Shown: in pieces, positions 53,145 through 63,618 of the stretch
Layout: every line of letters starts with the position of its first letter
Position numbering within the stretch: position 1 is the first letter of the stretch
NCBI GenBank assembly: GCA_029204225.1
Contig: CM055113.1
Location: forward strand, 22,577,605 to 22,641,604
Origin: Diphasiastrum complanatum
Taxonomy: Eukaryota > Streptophyta > Lycopodiopsida > Lycopodiales > Lycopodiaceae
Direction: 5' to 3'
Length of the DNA stretch: 64,000 bases
The notes under the pieces: generated by a model
Databases searched by the model: none
Told to the model about the DNA's origin: nothing
What the model saw: the letters and a program-made list of their open reading frames with translations, nothing else
Translations under genes and position numbers: made by a program

Positions 53145-54690
53145 ATGGATCAAACCAATGAAAACCCAACATTTGATCTATCAAACCCATCCAATGTGGC
53201 ACAAGCTCTTGAATTTTTATACCAACAAATTCAAGCCACTAATAAGCAGCTTCTTGAAACTAATCAAAGAAACCAAGACTTAGAGTCTAGGTTAGCCAGT
53301 CAGAAGAAGCATGTAGTTCCACCTCCTGACCAATGCACCAGCAACTTTCCAACAAGTGATGAATGATTTATTCAGGCCATATTTGGGAAGATTCGTAGTG
53401 GTATTCTTAGATGATATTCTAGTGTTCAGTAAGATTTTGGTGGAACATAAAGAGCATCTAAGGATTGTCTTGGACTTTTTAAGAAGGGAAAAGCTCTTTG
53501 TCAAGGAGTCTAAGTGTGACTTTTTTGCTAAGGAATTGTCTTACTTGGGGCATAAGATTTCCAAACGGGGGGTGGAGATTGAGGCTGATCGTATCCAGAG
53601 GGTTATTGATTGGCCTATTCTCACCGCAGTTCGAAAAATCAAGTCTTTTTTGGGGTTTGTGGGATTTTTCCATCGGCATATTCTCGAATTTGCTCGATTG
53701 GCATTTCCCCTTACCCAGGCCTTGAAAGGCTATAAGAAGCTAAGCCGGAGGGCTAAGAGTCCAGCCCATCTAACTTGCCCATCTAGCTTGCCTCCCCTTT
53801 AAATCTGTAGCATCACAGAAATATCGAAGAGTCTGATGATCCGTCAAAACTTCAAATCTGGCTCCATACAAATAATGTCATCAAATTTTCAAGGAACGAA
53901 CAATTGCAAACAGTTCCTTCTCATAGGTACAATACCTAGACTGAACAGGATTAATTTTTTTGCTTTCATAAGCCACTTGTAAGTTCCTATCTTTCTTCTC
54001 TCCCTTAAATACTTTTACAGGAGGTGGAACTACATGCTTCTTCTGACTGGCTAACCTAGACTCTAAGTCTTGGTTTCTTTGATTAGTTTCAAGAAGCTGC
54101 TTATTAGTGGCTTGAATTTGTTGGTATAAAAGTTCAAGAGCTTGTGCCACGTTGGATGGGTTTGATAGATCAAATGTTGGGTTTTCATTGGTTTGATCCA
54201 TTGGAGTTGCTTGTGTGTTTTCCTATTATGCAAATACAACAACAAGTGCTCAAATTAGAATGATAGAAATGCTTAAATTGTTACATCCATTGCAAATAAA
54301 AAGCATTTACCTCTATTCATTCAATCTTATTGTTTGTAAGCTCAATCCAAGCCTACTATTTGCAAGCTTAATCCAAGCTTAAGAGGAAAACAACAACAAG
54401 CTACATTTGCCTTAATCAAAAACAAAAATGAAAACCAAATCTTTATGTAAACTTCAATCAACTAATCCAAGCTAATGTTTACATAAAGTTCTCATTCCAA
54501 TTCCAATTCCATTTGTCATTTCAAAAGCAACCAAAGTTTCACATTTCTCACTATTCTAGATTTCCAAAACCATGAAACTAGTGTCTAGAAATGGATAACT
54601 AATGAAGCTTTATGAAAACTTCAATTTTCAGATCTGATTTTTCAAATTTACAGGTCTGAAAATTAGAACTTCATAATGACAAAAAACAAA
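52680..54690. repeat. Large inverted repeat of Gypsy leader/gag start, arms about 650 bp
   Basis: The left arm 52680-53328 (plus) and the right arm 54019-54690 (minus) carry the same sequence, including the gag start MDQTNENPTFDLSNPSN and QIQATNKQLLETNQRNQDLE and the leader phrases GGTTTTCATTTTTG and GTAACAATT-type ends. The arms are very similar, with scattered differences. The spacer of about 690 bp holds an RT piece (plus) and an RNase H piece (minus). Confidence 0.9.
53145..54245. mobile_element. Two Gypsy relics joined tail to tail (gag start, RT / RNase H, gag start)
   Basis: Plus strand: gag start 53145-53330, then an RT block 53336-53802 with RFVVVFLDDILVFSK, EHKEHLRIVLDFLRREKLFV and CDFFAKELSYLGHKISKRGV, SFLGFVGFFHRHI. 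This is chromovirus-like RT. Minus strand: gag start 54245-54010, directly followed by an RNase H block (about 54.0-53.88 kb) reading NPVQSRYCTYEKELFAIVRS. Both copies are heavily deleted internally. LDD here is the RT active site. Confidence 0.82.
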
Positions 54691-54694
54691 ACTT

Positions 54695-55155
54695 TTTGTT
54701 GAGAAGCTTTTTCGACTATACGGGCTGCCTTGCGATATTGTCAGTGACCGTGACCCAAAATTCACTGGAATTTTTGGCAAGCAGTATTTGAAAAGTTGGA
54801 AACAACTTTAAGTATGAGTTCTACAGATCATCCGAAATCAGACGGTCAAACGGAAAGGACCAATCAGACGATGGAGGACATGCTTCGAGCATATGTGGGC
54901 CATCGGCAGTCTGATTGGGAACAATACCTTCCACTGGTGGAATTTGCATATAATAGTGCAAAACATTCAGCGACCGGATTCAGCCCTTTCATGCTTATGT
55001 ATGGTTTTCAACCTCGATCACCAATTAGTGTTGGCATGAAAAACCTACGGGTGCAAGCCGCAGCTGATTTCCTTGCGGACATGCAAGAAATATTACGGCT
55101 GGCTAAAGATAGCATAAGAAGTGCCCAGGACAGAGCAAGGCACAAATCTTTGTTT
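54695..55155 (+). mobile_element. Gypsy integrase fragment
   Basis: Begins near 54.70 kb with LFRLYGLPCDIVSDRDPKFT, then (54796-55176) STDHPKSDGQTERTNQTMED, RQSDWEQYLPLVEFAYNSAK, SPFMLMYGFQPRSP and ADMQEILRLAKDSIRSAQDR. These are the D and E blocks and C-terminal half of a chromovirus-like integrase. A scrap without other parts, different from the Tat-like integrase at 35-36.5 kb. Confidence 0.87.
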
Positions 55156-55712
55156 TTTATTATTATTCATGGGTGATATCTTGATCTTCCCTCTTCCATG
55201 TCTCTCTTTATGTCAATCTAGACATCATAAATTCATATGATAGTAAAAAAGCAAACCCAAATGTCACTATTACAACAACAACAACAAAAGTGGATAGCGA
55301 TGGAAATTTGCGACATTCATTTTGACAAAATTCAATGTCACTCTGTCATATTTACTATTAGGCGTTGACACTTCTAAAAGTTATGATTAGGTGTTGCATT
55401 GAATGAGCCATTATGTTGCATTATCATCAATTTGCATGAGTACAACAATATCTTCCATAATCATGATCGCACTGTTATCCAAAGCTGGCTAATTATCCTT
55501 TTAGCTGAACGCATTGAGGAGTTTCCCAATTATGTAGCGAATCAGTCTTTGAAGAAAGCCAATAGTGCATGTGAACATTGTTGTAAAAGTATTAAACACT
55601 GAATGTGGGAATAACTCTCGTGCAAAATTTAAGGGCTTGCTGACATTTGCTCCAATTTCATGTCATCTTTCAAGGACCAACAACAACACTAAGAATTTCA
55701 AGTGCTGCATCC
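55156..55712. other. Intergenic or 3' flank of the NPF gene; possible CACTA-like end
   Basis: No gene. At 55265 CACTATTACAACAACAACAA is followed by GCGATGGAAATTTGCGACAT, which resembles the terminal region of plant CACTA (En/Spm) transposons. No partner terminus was found. The NPF polyadenylation region should lie here (minus strand), but no clear signal was assigned. Confidence 0.35.
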
Positions 55713-58700
55713 TCATGCATCGTCTGTTTTTTCATCTACTAGGCTTCGCTTGTATTGATATGATGATGCTACAGTCAGAAAAAATATAAAGTTTATGCCA
55801 CTTATAAAAGTTAACACCCCAAAGTAGTAATCTAAATGACCATGATCAATATCTTGCGGGATCCATCCACCATTGCCATCAGAACCGGTAATACTTTGTA
55901 AAAATATCACTAAATAACCACCAAGAAAGTTACCCAGAGCCATAGCAGAGAAAGAGAGAGCAGTACCAAAACTTCGAGCACCTTCAGGAGTTTGGTCATA
56001 GAAGAATTCAATCTGCCCAATGTAAGCAAAGACTTCAGATGCACCTATAAGACTATATTGAGGGATCTGCCATAATATACTCAAGTTTGCACCAGCAACA
56101 TTTCCATGTGAATTTACAAGTTGCAGACGCTCCCACTCTAGTAAAGCAGCACATGCCATTGCCAAGACCGTGAGCAATTGACCAATGCCTATTCTCTGCA
56201 AATGAGTAATACCTTGAATATTGTTGGTCAAGCGAGCCATGAAAGGCATGATCACCGATTGATACATGAAGGTGACAATAATTACAGTGACCCCATCAAC
56301 TATGTTCAGTGTCGCAGGTGGGATATTGAAAGGTCCCACATGGGTGTTCATGAAAGATCCTTGCAGAACAAAGAATGATGACATTTGTCCAAACATGGTA
56401 CCATATAAAATAATGCTTGCCCAGATGGGTCCTAAACTTAACATGATTTTAAGATGTTCTACTTGTGCCACTGTGCATAATTTCCATGGATTTGCACGTC
56501 CTGTAACAGCAGACCAGTCACCACCAGTTATTGTGGCTGCCTTGTCAAGAAACCTGCAAACACCACTAAACATATTGAAGCTAAAGTGGACTTCCTTTAA
56601 ATCTGGAAAATAGTACATTACTCATAATTCTGTAGTGTAAAGAGAAGTTCATTCCGAGCACTATGTGTTTTATACGTCATGTGATTTTTGTGCTTCGAAA
56701 ACTAAATTTTTTACTTCATATCCATTTTGATACGCATGGAACAATGTGGACTTCAAAAAATGGACAGGCATCGATGAGCTTATTGCAATACAATTTTTTT
56801 GAATTTTTAAAATTAATAGGCTTTTTGCCCATGATCAGATTTTCTTGGATTTGTTGCCATTAGCATGCATACCTGTAAATGAAAAATGCAACAGCACATC
56901 TTAAGCCAATTTCAGAAGAAGGATTGTCTATAGTGAATACGCTCATAAAATTCAACATACTTAGAAGCTAAGATCAAGTGCAGGAATGAGCTTGGAGTCT
57001 TTATCCTCTTTTATATATGCCTATAAAGCCAACATTTTTTTGAAAAACAGTTAAAAAATAAGCCTGCAACCTAATGAGATTTTGAAGCCTGGCCTCTGGT
57101 TCTTGGGTGAGAAATTTGTCCTACATGTAAAGGTTAGGAATGTCATCCTGTTCCCCAGAAATTAAGAGAAAGCAGGACAAGTCTAACCAAGTCAAACCTA
57201 CAGTAGCAGCGATGCTGGCTTCACCATTGCCACTAGCCCATTGACAGAGGCTCTTCTATTTGCCTGGAAATGCATGTAGTGTTTTAGAAATATCTGCCTA
57301 CAGAGTGGATAAGAAGATGTAATAGCAAATGGTAACTTTTCAACTTAAACGGTTACTTTTAGGTTTTAAGAAAAAACAATTTACCATGGGAATTGACTGG
57401 GACAGGCAGCTACACCAACATTCTGGGTACTGGGCATAATATGCCACCTCAAAACATAATAGCTATTCAATTTGAAAATGAAAGCCCAAGGCTAGAATTA
57501 AATCAACCCTACTGCCCTTAAGTTTTACTCCAAGTATATGTTACTCGTTCAAGGCATGGTCTCTTTCTAAGGAAGCGGATGGGCGGCGCGGACGCGTGTC
57601 CGAAAAAAATACGGGCCCCTCCCCGCTCACTCCCACATGCCCAAAATTAATTAAAATTAATTTTCCCCACCCTGCCCCCCCCTCCCCCCCCCCGGAATTA
57701 ATCATCAGGGGGTGGACAGTGACTGCCTGCCCCCTCCGGCTAAAAAAATGAAAACAGTGCCAAATTTTTTGCAAAAAACCTACTCACTGCCCATGCCTCC
57801 CATAACTAAGATGGAGAGCGAATGGGGTTGAAAGAGCAAACATTCTCACAGTTTAAACAAGTAGACTATCCCTCGCTCTGTCGCTATCTCTCTCTCTCTC
57901 TTTGGCAAGAAGAGCAAGCATTGATTTATACTGCCGCATAGACTAGGTAGATATTTGCTTGTGTTCAGATCCATCTCTAGCTAGGTATGTTATCTCATAT
58001 TTACCTCTCAGAATGCAATGCCTGACACAGATGTTCGTCTTCGGTACTAGATGTGGTTACCAGTTTCAGCAGCGTAGATCTTAAGTGTGATGAAATCAAC
58101 TTTTTCGCTTTATATATCCGCATAGTCTTGGCAGATATTTGTTTGTGTTCAGATCCATCCCCTAGTGAACGCCAGACATGAATGCTCACTACAATACGTC
58201 CCCTAGAAACTCTGTATGTCCTTATCACTCACCTTTACTACAAAGTGGGGCTACAACTCCGTCTTAAGTTTGGAGTTCAAGAATCTTTGGAGAAGCAGCC
58301 CACTATCAGCTTCGGAATGGATGTATCACATGGCTCCCCAGGAACCGATTCATCTTCTATTGTAGCTGTAAGTGCCTTGGTGCCTTTTCAGCTTGTTTCC
58401 TCGTCAACTTTGCCGCTTTTAGGGTTTAGGGTTTCCTGGTACAAAGTTGCTTAAGCGATTTATTTGCAAGGAATTTGCTAAGTGTTGGTCAAATGTTAAA
58501 GAAAGGGTACAAGACAAAGTTTGTTGGGGATGTTTGCTTCATTACTAAGGGAGATGTCTTGATTGCTAGGGGCAATAGACAAGGTAGACTTTACAAGCTT
58601 GATGCATTTGTTATGTCTAACAAGAGGCAAGACAAAATATTAGTCGTCAACCGCTAGACTAATAATTACTCGCTAAGAACAGACTACCAGATTGAGCAAT

Positions 58701-61700
58701 AAGAAGTCAGATAGAATGAAAATAAGCATAGCAATATGACACTAATTTGAACGTAGAATAAGAGAGCTGTTATCAGATTAAGTACAGTGAAATGTACATG
58801 TCAACAATGCGGTAAAGCACAAGACAATAGCAGACAAACCGTGTGCTCTACAAAGCTTAAGCAATCTGTAAATCAGGAATGAACCTGTTTTTGACAATAA
58901 AGAATCAATGCGTGAGGGCATCTACTTCGTCTATCTCACAAACTTCTGATACGTGCTCTATATTACACACTTATTCTCTCTTCGTCGCTCGAATACGCAA
59001 AATGGTATTCAGTATGTATATACATACACATCTCTTTACAGTCTATAGCATGTATGCCACCAGTGTGTAATTTCAACTACCGGTGGAAGTTCAACCACAA
59101 CCAAATCTCTAAGTGACAAAAATTTGCACACACATGTGCTTGATTATGCATGCACATGTACTGAAGCTACTTGGTATATGACAAGGACGGTGTAAGTAGT
59201 GAAAGTCAGTTTGAGCATGTTTTGCAAATAGAACACAGTTTGAAAGGTAGTTTTATCACTTAAAGCTACAATTTTTCTATAAGCATTTCTAATTTGAAAA
59301 TGGAACTGGAAATTATCTTCAGCATGAAGTAGATGACAAAATCGGGAGCAACAGCTTTTTCAATCTGGAACTAAGGGTCATTTGCGAAATTATGGTGAGC
59401 CGAGCCTGTTAAGGCTAGACATAGCATGGAAAACAGCCTAAACCCCAATAAAAGTCTCTGGAGGGACCCCGCCCCTGCATAAAAGTTGAGCAAAACTTTT
59501 AATTACCCTTAAACGATTTTAGGATATGGGGTAGGAAAATTCAAGCCATCATTCTGTTTTTAATGCTAATGGCAGTAAAACATCTTAGAAACCCGTTCCA
59601 ACCCTTTTGGGTCGGAACGGACTGTACATTCCGTATAGTACATCCCGGAACGTACTGGGTTGGAACCCGCTTTTTTTCTGACAGGAGGGTTTGTGAGCAG
59701 AATCGCTGTGGTACAGCTTGGATCCCAATGACTGCGAGCCTTTTTGTGGGCAGAATCTTTCTCCTAAGCAGTGGTTGTGTCTAACAGGCTTTTGAGCAAC
59801 CAATTTGCTCTCTTTGTGTGGCTTCCAGACTGTAAAATAGGGTTTGAAAATAGATTTGCAAGTGTGGAAAGGCCATGGCTTTAACAGCCAACTAGGTCTG
59901 ATTTTGGTGTAGCATTTCAAGTATAGTTAAGCAACACTCTCCTGAGCTGCGGCAGTAGCATATTGATTGGTTAGATTCGTTGAAAGGCTAACCTTTGGAA
60001 GTTTTTGTCAATTATGCATAACTGTGATAGCTAAACTGGTAACCAATGTGAATTCTCAAGGAATTCTTGCTGTCTAAGGATTAGTACAAACCGGAAATTG
60101 GTTGTAACTTTGTTACACGCATAGTTGCCCGTTCCAGAATTTTCTATGGGAGAACAGACCCTTTGTTAAATATTTACGTTTTTTTTTTCCAAATCTGCCC
60201 ACGTTCTGAAACGGAACGCGTTCCGGAACGGGCAACTATGGTATTATATGCATCATAAAAGTGATGTCAAGTTTTCTCATTATAGACTTTACACTTTAGC
60301 AGGTAAGCAGGTTTTGTGGATGTAAATTATGTGCATTAAATTTCTATATTAGCTCAGGATTTTCGAGGGCAACTTTTAACGTGCCAGAGGGGCCTTTGAA
60401 GTATATCACAGCTTGCAAAATCAGAGCCAGTTCATTCACAAGCATTCACAAGCAGCACAATATGCCGAGGCAGTAGAAATTTTCTAGTATTGGTCAATTG
60501 TATGCATACTCTAACTACATGGAAGTTTGTTTACAAAAGGGCATAAATTCTTCTTATCTACTTTGGACTTTCAGCAAAAAATTCCGGAATTAGATCCATC
60601 AACATTGAATAGAAAATGTATTTGTTATACTTTCCTTGCATAATAATAGCTAGATAGGCTTGCATGTACAACACGAAGGACAGTTAAAAAATTGACCTGA
60701 ATTTTTTAGTGTGAGGATTGCTCCCACACCATTGATTGGTTGAGTCCTGGCCATTCTCATTATTAAGCAGCGTTGAATCTTCAGGAACTTTGACATTCCA
60801 CTTGCAAGTGGCGGCAACCAAAACCTTGGCGATCTGACCAAAAGGGTTGTGCCTTTGCCTGCGATATCTGTAGACAGGAGTACCACCATAGAAAACGACT
60901 ATTCCAAGTCCAACTATAGCAGCACTAAGTCCAAAGCCCAGTCCAAAGCCAATTTTAGACTCCACATTCACCAAGACTAAACCAGCAATCAAAGAACCAA
61001 GACAAAGTGACAAATAGTACCAGTTGAAATAAGAATGCTTCTTTTTGCTTTCATATTTATCATTCTCATCAAATTGGTCAGCTCCAAAAGCCACGAGGCA
61101 TGGCTGAGATCCATTTCCAAGAGCTATCATATACAAGGCCACATTGAAAAACCATAATTGTGTAGATGTTGCTCTTGGGCACACTGATGTCTCATTCACA
61201 CAAGGGGTTGGTTTTAAAGAAGAAAGTGTTGCTGAAAGCGTAATGAGCACGGTACCCTGCATAAAGAGTACCGAGCAGGGCAAAGAGTAAATATTAAGTA
61301 TTCTAAAAAGCACAAGTTAGATGATATCCAAGCTACTTCACATGTTTATTTTTATCAGTGGAATTAAAACTTGCAAATAAATTTAATCCCATAAAAGATG
61401 TTAAACTACAAGAATTTTTCTAGGAAAAGAATGAAGGGAGCACACGCTTTTGAATTTTCATCGTTTATATAAGCTGAACAGTACCCAAATAAATTTTCAA
61501 GTTGTTGAAGAGTGAAAAGTTGCTTCATTAGGCTTTCATCACATAAAAGTCCTACCTACACTCAAGAACCCAACGATAAAGGCTTATGAATGACTATATT
61601 TGATTCTTGAGAAAGCATACTTACAATTATGTTGCACTACATCTGATCTTAAAATCAGTATGCACTGTCGAAATGGACTATATAACTGACAATCATCACA

Positions 61701-62788
61701 TAAACAAGAACTAAAGGAGACATAATATGCTTGAAATTTTCTTATCATTATTAAAGTTAAAAGGCTATGATTTTCAACCAGAAACTGTGCTATATTGGCT
61801 CATTCTTTTGGGAACATTATTGCCTTATGAGATAAAGTAATGACAAAAAGTGTTGCAAAAAACTCACCAGAAAAGCTATGATGCACAGAATCCCAGAAGT
61901 GACATAATCGCCCAAGTAGCTGTCAGCTACAAAAGCTCCAAACAGGCATGTGAGGTTTGTTACTCCATTCCACACATTGACACGAGTTGTTGATTTTGCA
62001 TTGTCTTGATTAAGGACCCTGGTCATGTACAGAACTAGATCATAAGAGATACCGAAATTTGCCGATATAAGCCCCATTTGACATCCTGGTAAACAATTCA
62101 CCACCAAAAGCTTAGTTTAAAAAGAACCACAATGACTAGTATGAGAATCGTTCTCTCCAAAATAATTGAATGATTACCTTAATTGCTTACAAGGTACTGA
62201 AAATACATTCTATGTACTACATTCATGCGCCTCTTGTGTGGGAGAATTTAAGAAACAAGCATTTCTATAAGATGTAGCAAATGCTTCTTGGTTTCCAAGG
62301 GGAGGCTCGAACCTGGGACCAAAGAAACTTTGGATGCCAAGCCAACCAACTGAGCCAACCCCGTTGGTTAAGATGTAGCAAATGGAATGAGACAGAACGC
62401 AAACAATCTTTGCTATGAATTAGCCAGCACAACACCCTTTGTTCTTGCTCTAAGAACATTAAACTGGTTATCAATGTCCAGAGTATCTATAAGTAGGTAA
62501 ATTATTTTTCTGTAAGCTCCAGTGTTGTTGGAAGGCAATGGGAGCTCTGTAGAATCTGGTAAGCTGATCACGTCAAGCACATAAAACATAGTGTATGGCT
62601 CACAATAATATGTAGTTCAAACCTAGAATGCAGATTGTTGTCCAAGAACCTCCTGTGCTTGACTTGATTGCTGGATTTTCCTTGACATCGACAGTTCCAT
62701 CACTTGTGTAAATTGAATACAAACTAGTATCCAATAAGATTTCTGCATCTAAATCAGACTCATGTCCACACGACTGAGAATTTGATTC
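55713..62788 (-). CDS. NRT1/PTR family (NPF) transporter, NPF7-like
   Basis: Coding exons (minus): 62788-62623, 62085-61868, 61256-60697, 56553-55713; they join in frame into 594 codons plus stop, all introns GT-AG. Family phrases: DGTVDVKENPAIKSSTG (N-terminal), LVLYMTRVLNQDNAK and VNVWNGVTNLTCLFGAFVAD (TM2-3), ALGNGSQPCLVAFGADQFDE and YFNWYYLSLCLGSLIAG (TM4-5), KFRFLDKAA, TVAQVEHLKIMLSLGPIW (TM7), QIPQYSLIGASEVFAYIGQI and EFFYDQTPEGARSFGTALSF (TM10-11). Twelve membrane segments are expected. NPF proteins move nitrate, peptides or hormones across plasma or vacuolar membranes, mostly with protons. Here the TM1 ExxER motif is replaced by QMGLI, as it is lacking in NPF7.2/7.3 (NRT1.8/NRT1.5), which I use to suggest NPF7; substrate unknown. 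The exon at 62788 has no in-frame ATG, so a short N-terminal exon lies upstream and was not found. No internal break seen. Intron 3 is 4.1 kb and full of repeats. Confidence 0.9.
57560..57730. other. GC-rich low-complexity patch in NPF intron 3
   Basis: GGCGGCGCGGACGCGTGTCC and runs of C (CCCCCCCCTCCCCCCCCCCGG-type) stand out from the AT-rich intron. Includes a small AATTAATTAAAATTAATTTT repeat. No coding. Origin unknown; may be the end of an inserted element. Confidence 0.5.
58240..58367 (+). pseudogene. Argonaute PIWI-domain exon fragment
   Basis: The plus strand reads LKFGVQESLEKQPTISFG then MDVSHGSPGTDSSSIVA. GMDVSHGSPG is the start of the PIWI catalytic core of plant Argonautes, containing the first catalytic Asp; wording is closest to the AGO4/6/9 group (PTIIFGMDVSHGSPG). 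The homology ends at 58367 directly before GTAAGT, a canonical splice donor, as at a real exon end. About 40 codons, opposite in strand to the surrounding NPF gene. A captured or retained piece of an AGO gene, not a functional gene. Confidence 0.72.
58460..58640 (+). mobile_element. Copia pol scrap in NPF intron 3
   Basis: LLSVGQMLKKGYKTKFVGDV, then CFITKGDVLIARGNRQGRLY and KLDAF match the segment after the protease of Copia pol (cf. NLLSVSQFLSKGLKVEFDGD at 11.27 kb). About 60 residues, no other parts. Confidence 0.75.
59592..59668. repeat. Palindromic repeat related to the element at 60.12 kb
   Basis: CCCGTTCCAACCC (59592-59604) faces GGGTTGGAACCC (59657-59668), with internal GGAACG/CGTTCC-type inverted words (GTCGGAACGGA, CCCGGAACGTA). 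Words are shared with the ends of the 60120-60240 element. Confidence 0.6.
60120..60240. mobile_element. 121-bp MITE-like element with 16-bp perfect terminal inverted repeats
   Basis: CATAGTTGCCCGTTCC (60120-60135) and its exact complement GGAACGGGCAACTATG (60225-60240) bound a 121-bp segment with an internal T-run and GGAACGCGTTCC palindrome. No ORF. Too small to code a transposase, so non-autonomous. No convincing target duplication: flanks are TTACACG and GTATTAT. Superfamily not assignable by eye. Confidence 0.75.
62268..62283. repeat. Target-site duplication, SINE 3' flank
   Basis: TAAGATGTAGCAAATG, 16 bp, identical to 62369-62384. Length of 16 bp is typical of LINE-machinery insertions. 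Confidence 0.9.
62284..62368 (-). mobile_element. 85-bp tRNA-derived SINE in NPF intron 1
   Basis: Minus strand: starts ACCAACGGGGTTGG, has an RNA polymerase III A box TGGCTCAGTTGG (62357-62346) and a B box GGTTCGAGCCT (62313-62303), 32 bp apart, and ends CTTGGAAACCAAGAAG. It is bounded by a perfect 16-bp duplication, so it was inserted by target-primed reverse transcription and recently enough to keep identical flanks. Only the tRNA-like head is present, with no long body. Ends CCAACGGGG and CCCCTTGG can pair like an acceptor stem. A short reading on this strand is not a gene. Confidence 0.85.
62369..62384. repeat. Target-site duplication, SINE 5' flank
   Basis: TAAGATGTAGCAAATG, identical to 62268-62283. 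Confidence 0.9.
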
Positions 62789-63398
62789 CTGCAGCAGATG
62801 TGGGTGGTCGTCAAAGTCAGATCATAGTCCATACATATTATTGTTGGAATGCAATTCAGACGTTAGTTAATGTGTAGTGGTGCTATTTCTGTAGTTAACG
62901 GTCATTTTTAGGCAACGTAATTTGGTGTCCGTTTCGTTTCGGTAGTGGTAATTAAGATAGATGATCATCTCTTTGTGTAACCTTCCTCTGCTGTATCATA
63001 TATATCTACGGGATAACCATTAAAAGGGGCAACTTTTTCTTTCTGATCATTCTGATTATAACTGATCTGTTCCTACATTGCAAACTATAGGTTAACAATT
63101 CTCAAAGACTTGGATATCAAAGATTCTACCGAAATTACATATTCTAAAGAGAAGCTCAGCTGAAAAGTAAGCGTGAAGTAAAACGTCTGATCATCACGTT
63201 GATAGGAAGAACATTGCAAAAACTAGAGTCCTTAGTTTGATTGGAATTTGGTTATTTTAAAGTGAAAATCTGAAATTGCTCTAGAAATATACACTGATTA
63301 TACACTCATTTCAATAGCATTTTATTCTATAGATTACATCTTCAAGAGAATACAGGCAGCAACTTCATTGGATTCGAAAAGCGGAAATTCAGATGCAG

Positions 63399-63618
63399 CT
63401 AGATTCTCCTTACAATTGAATGATAGAAAAAGCATTCTGCACAGAGAGAGGGTGTACCAGTGTGGAGCCCATCTAGCTGGAATTGGTTGCCAAATTTAAG
63501 GATTGTCAAAGGTACGAGTGGAATAGCACCCACTACAAACACGAACGCCACCCAACTGCTTAGCGAATAAAATGTAACTGCTCGATACGCTCCTTCACTG
63601 ACACCATAATCGACAATC
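63399..63618 (-). CDS. Possible last exon of an unidentified minus-strand gene
   Basis: A plausible acceptor (CACACACCTACAACAG) ends just before 63618. The frame after it reads IVDYGVSEGAYRAVTFYSLS and SWVAFVFVVGAIPLVPLTIL, with one or two hydrophobic stretches, to a TAG at 63399. AATAAA lies about 75 bp downstream (minus, 63328-63323). I do not recognise the protein. It does not splice in phase to the NPF exon at 62788. Other exons would lie to the right, where a donor/acceptor pair around 63.70-63.77 kb is possible. It may be a chance frame. Confidence 0.25.

Noticed and set aside
58418-58435. TTTAGGGTTTAGGGTTT, plant telomere-like motif
   Set aside because: Only two to three units; interstitial telobox-like words are common in plant DNA.
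62265-62474. A minus-strand open frame and a tRNA-like sequence
   Set aside because: The frame overlaps the SINE and its flanks and has no protein features. The tRNA-like part is bounded by a 16-bp target duplication and lacks a full cloverleaf, so it is not called a tRNA gene.
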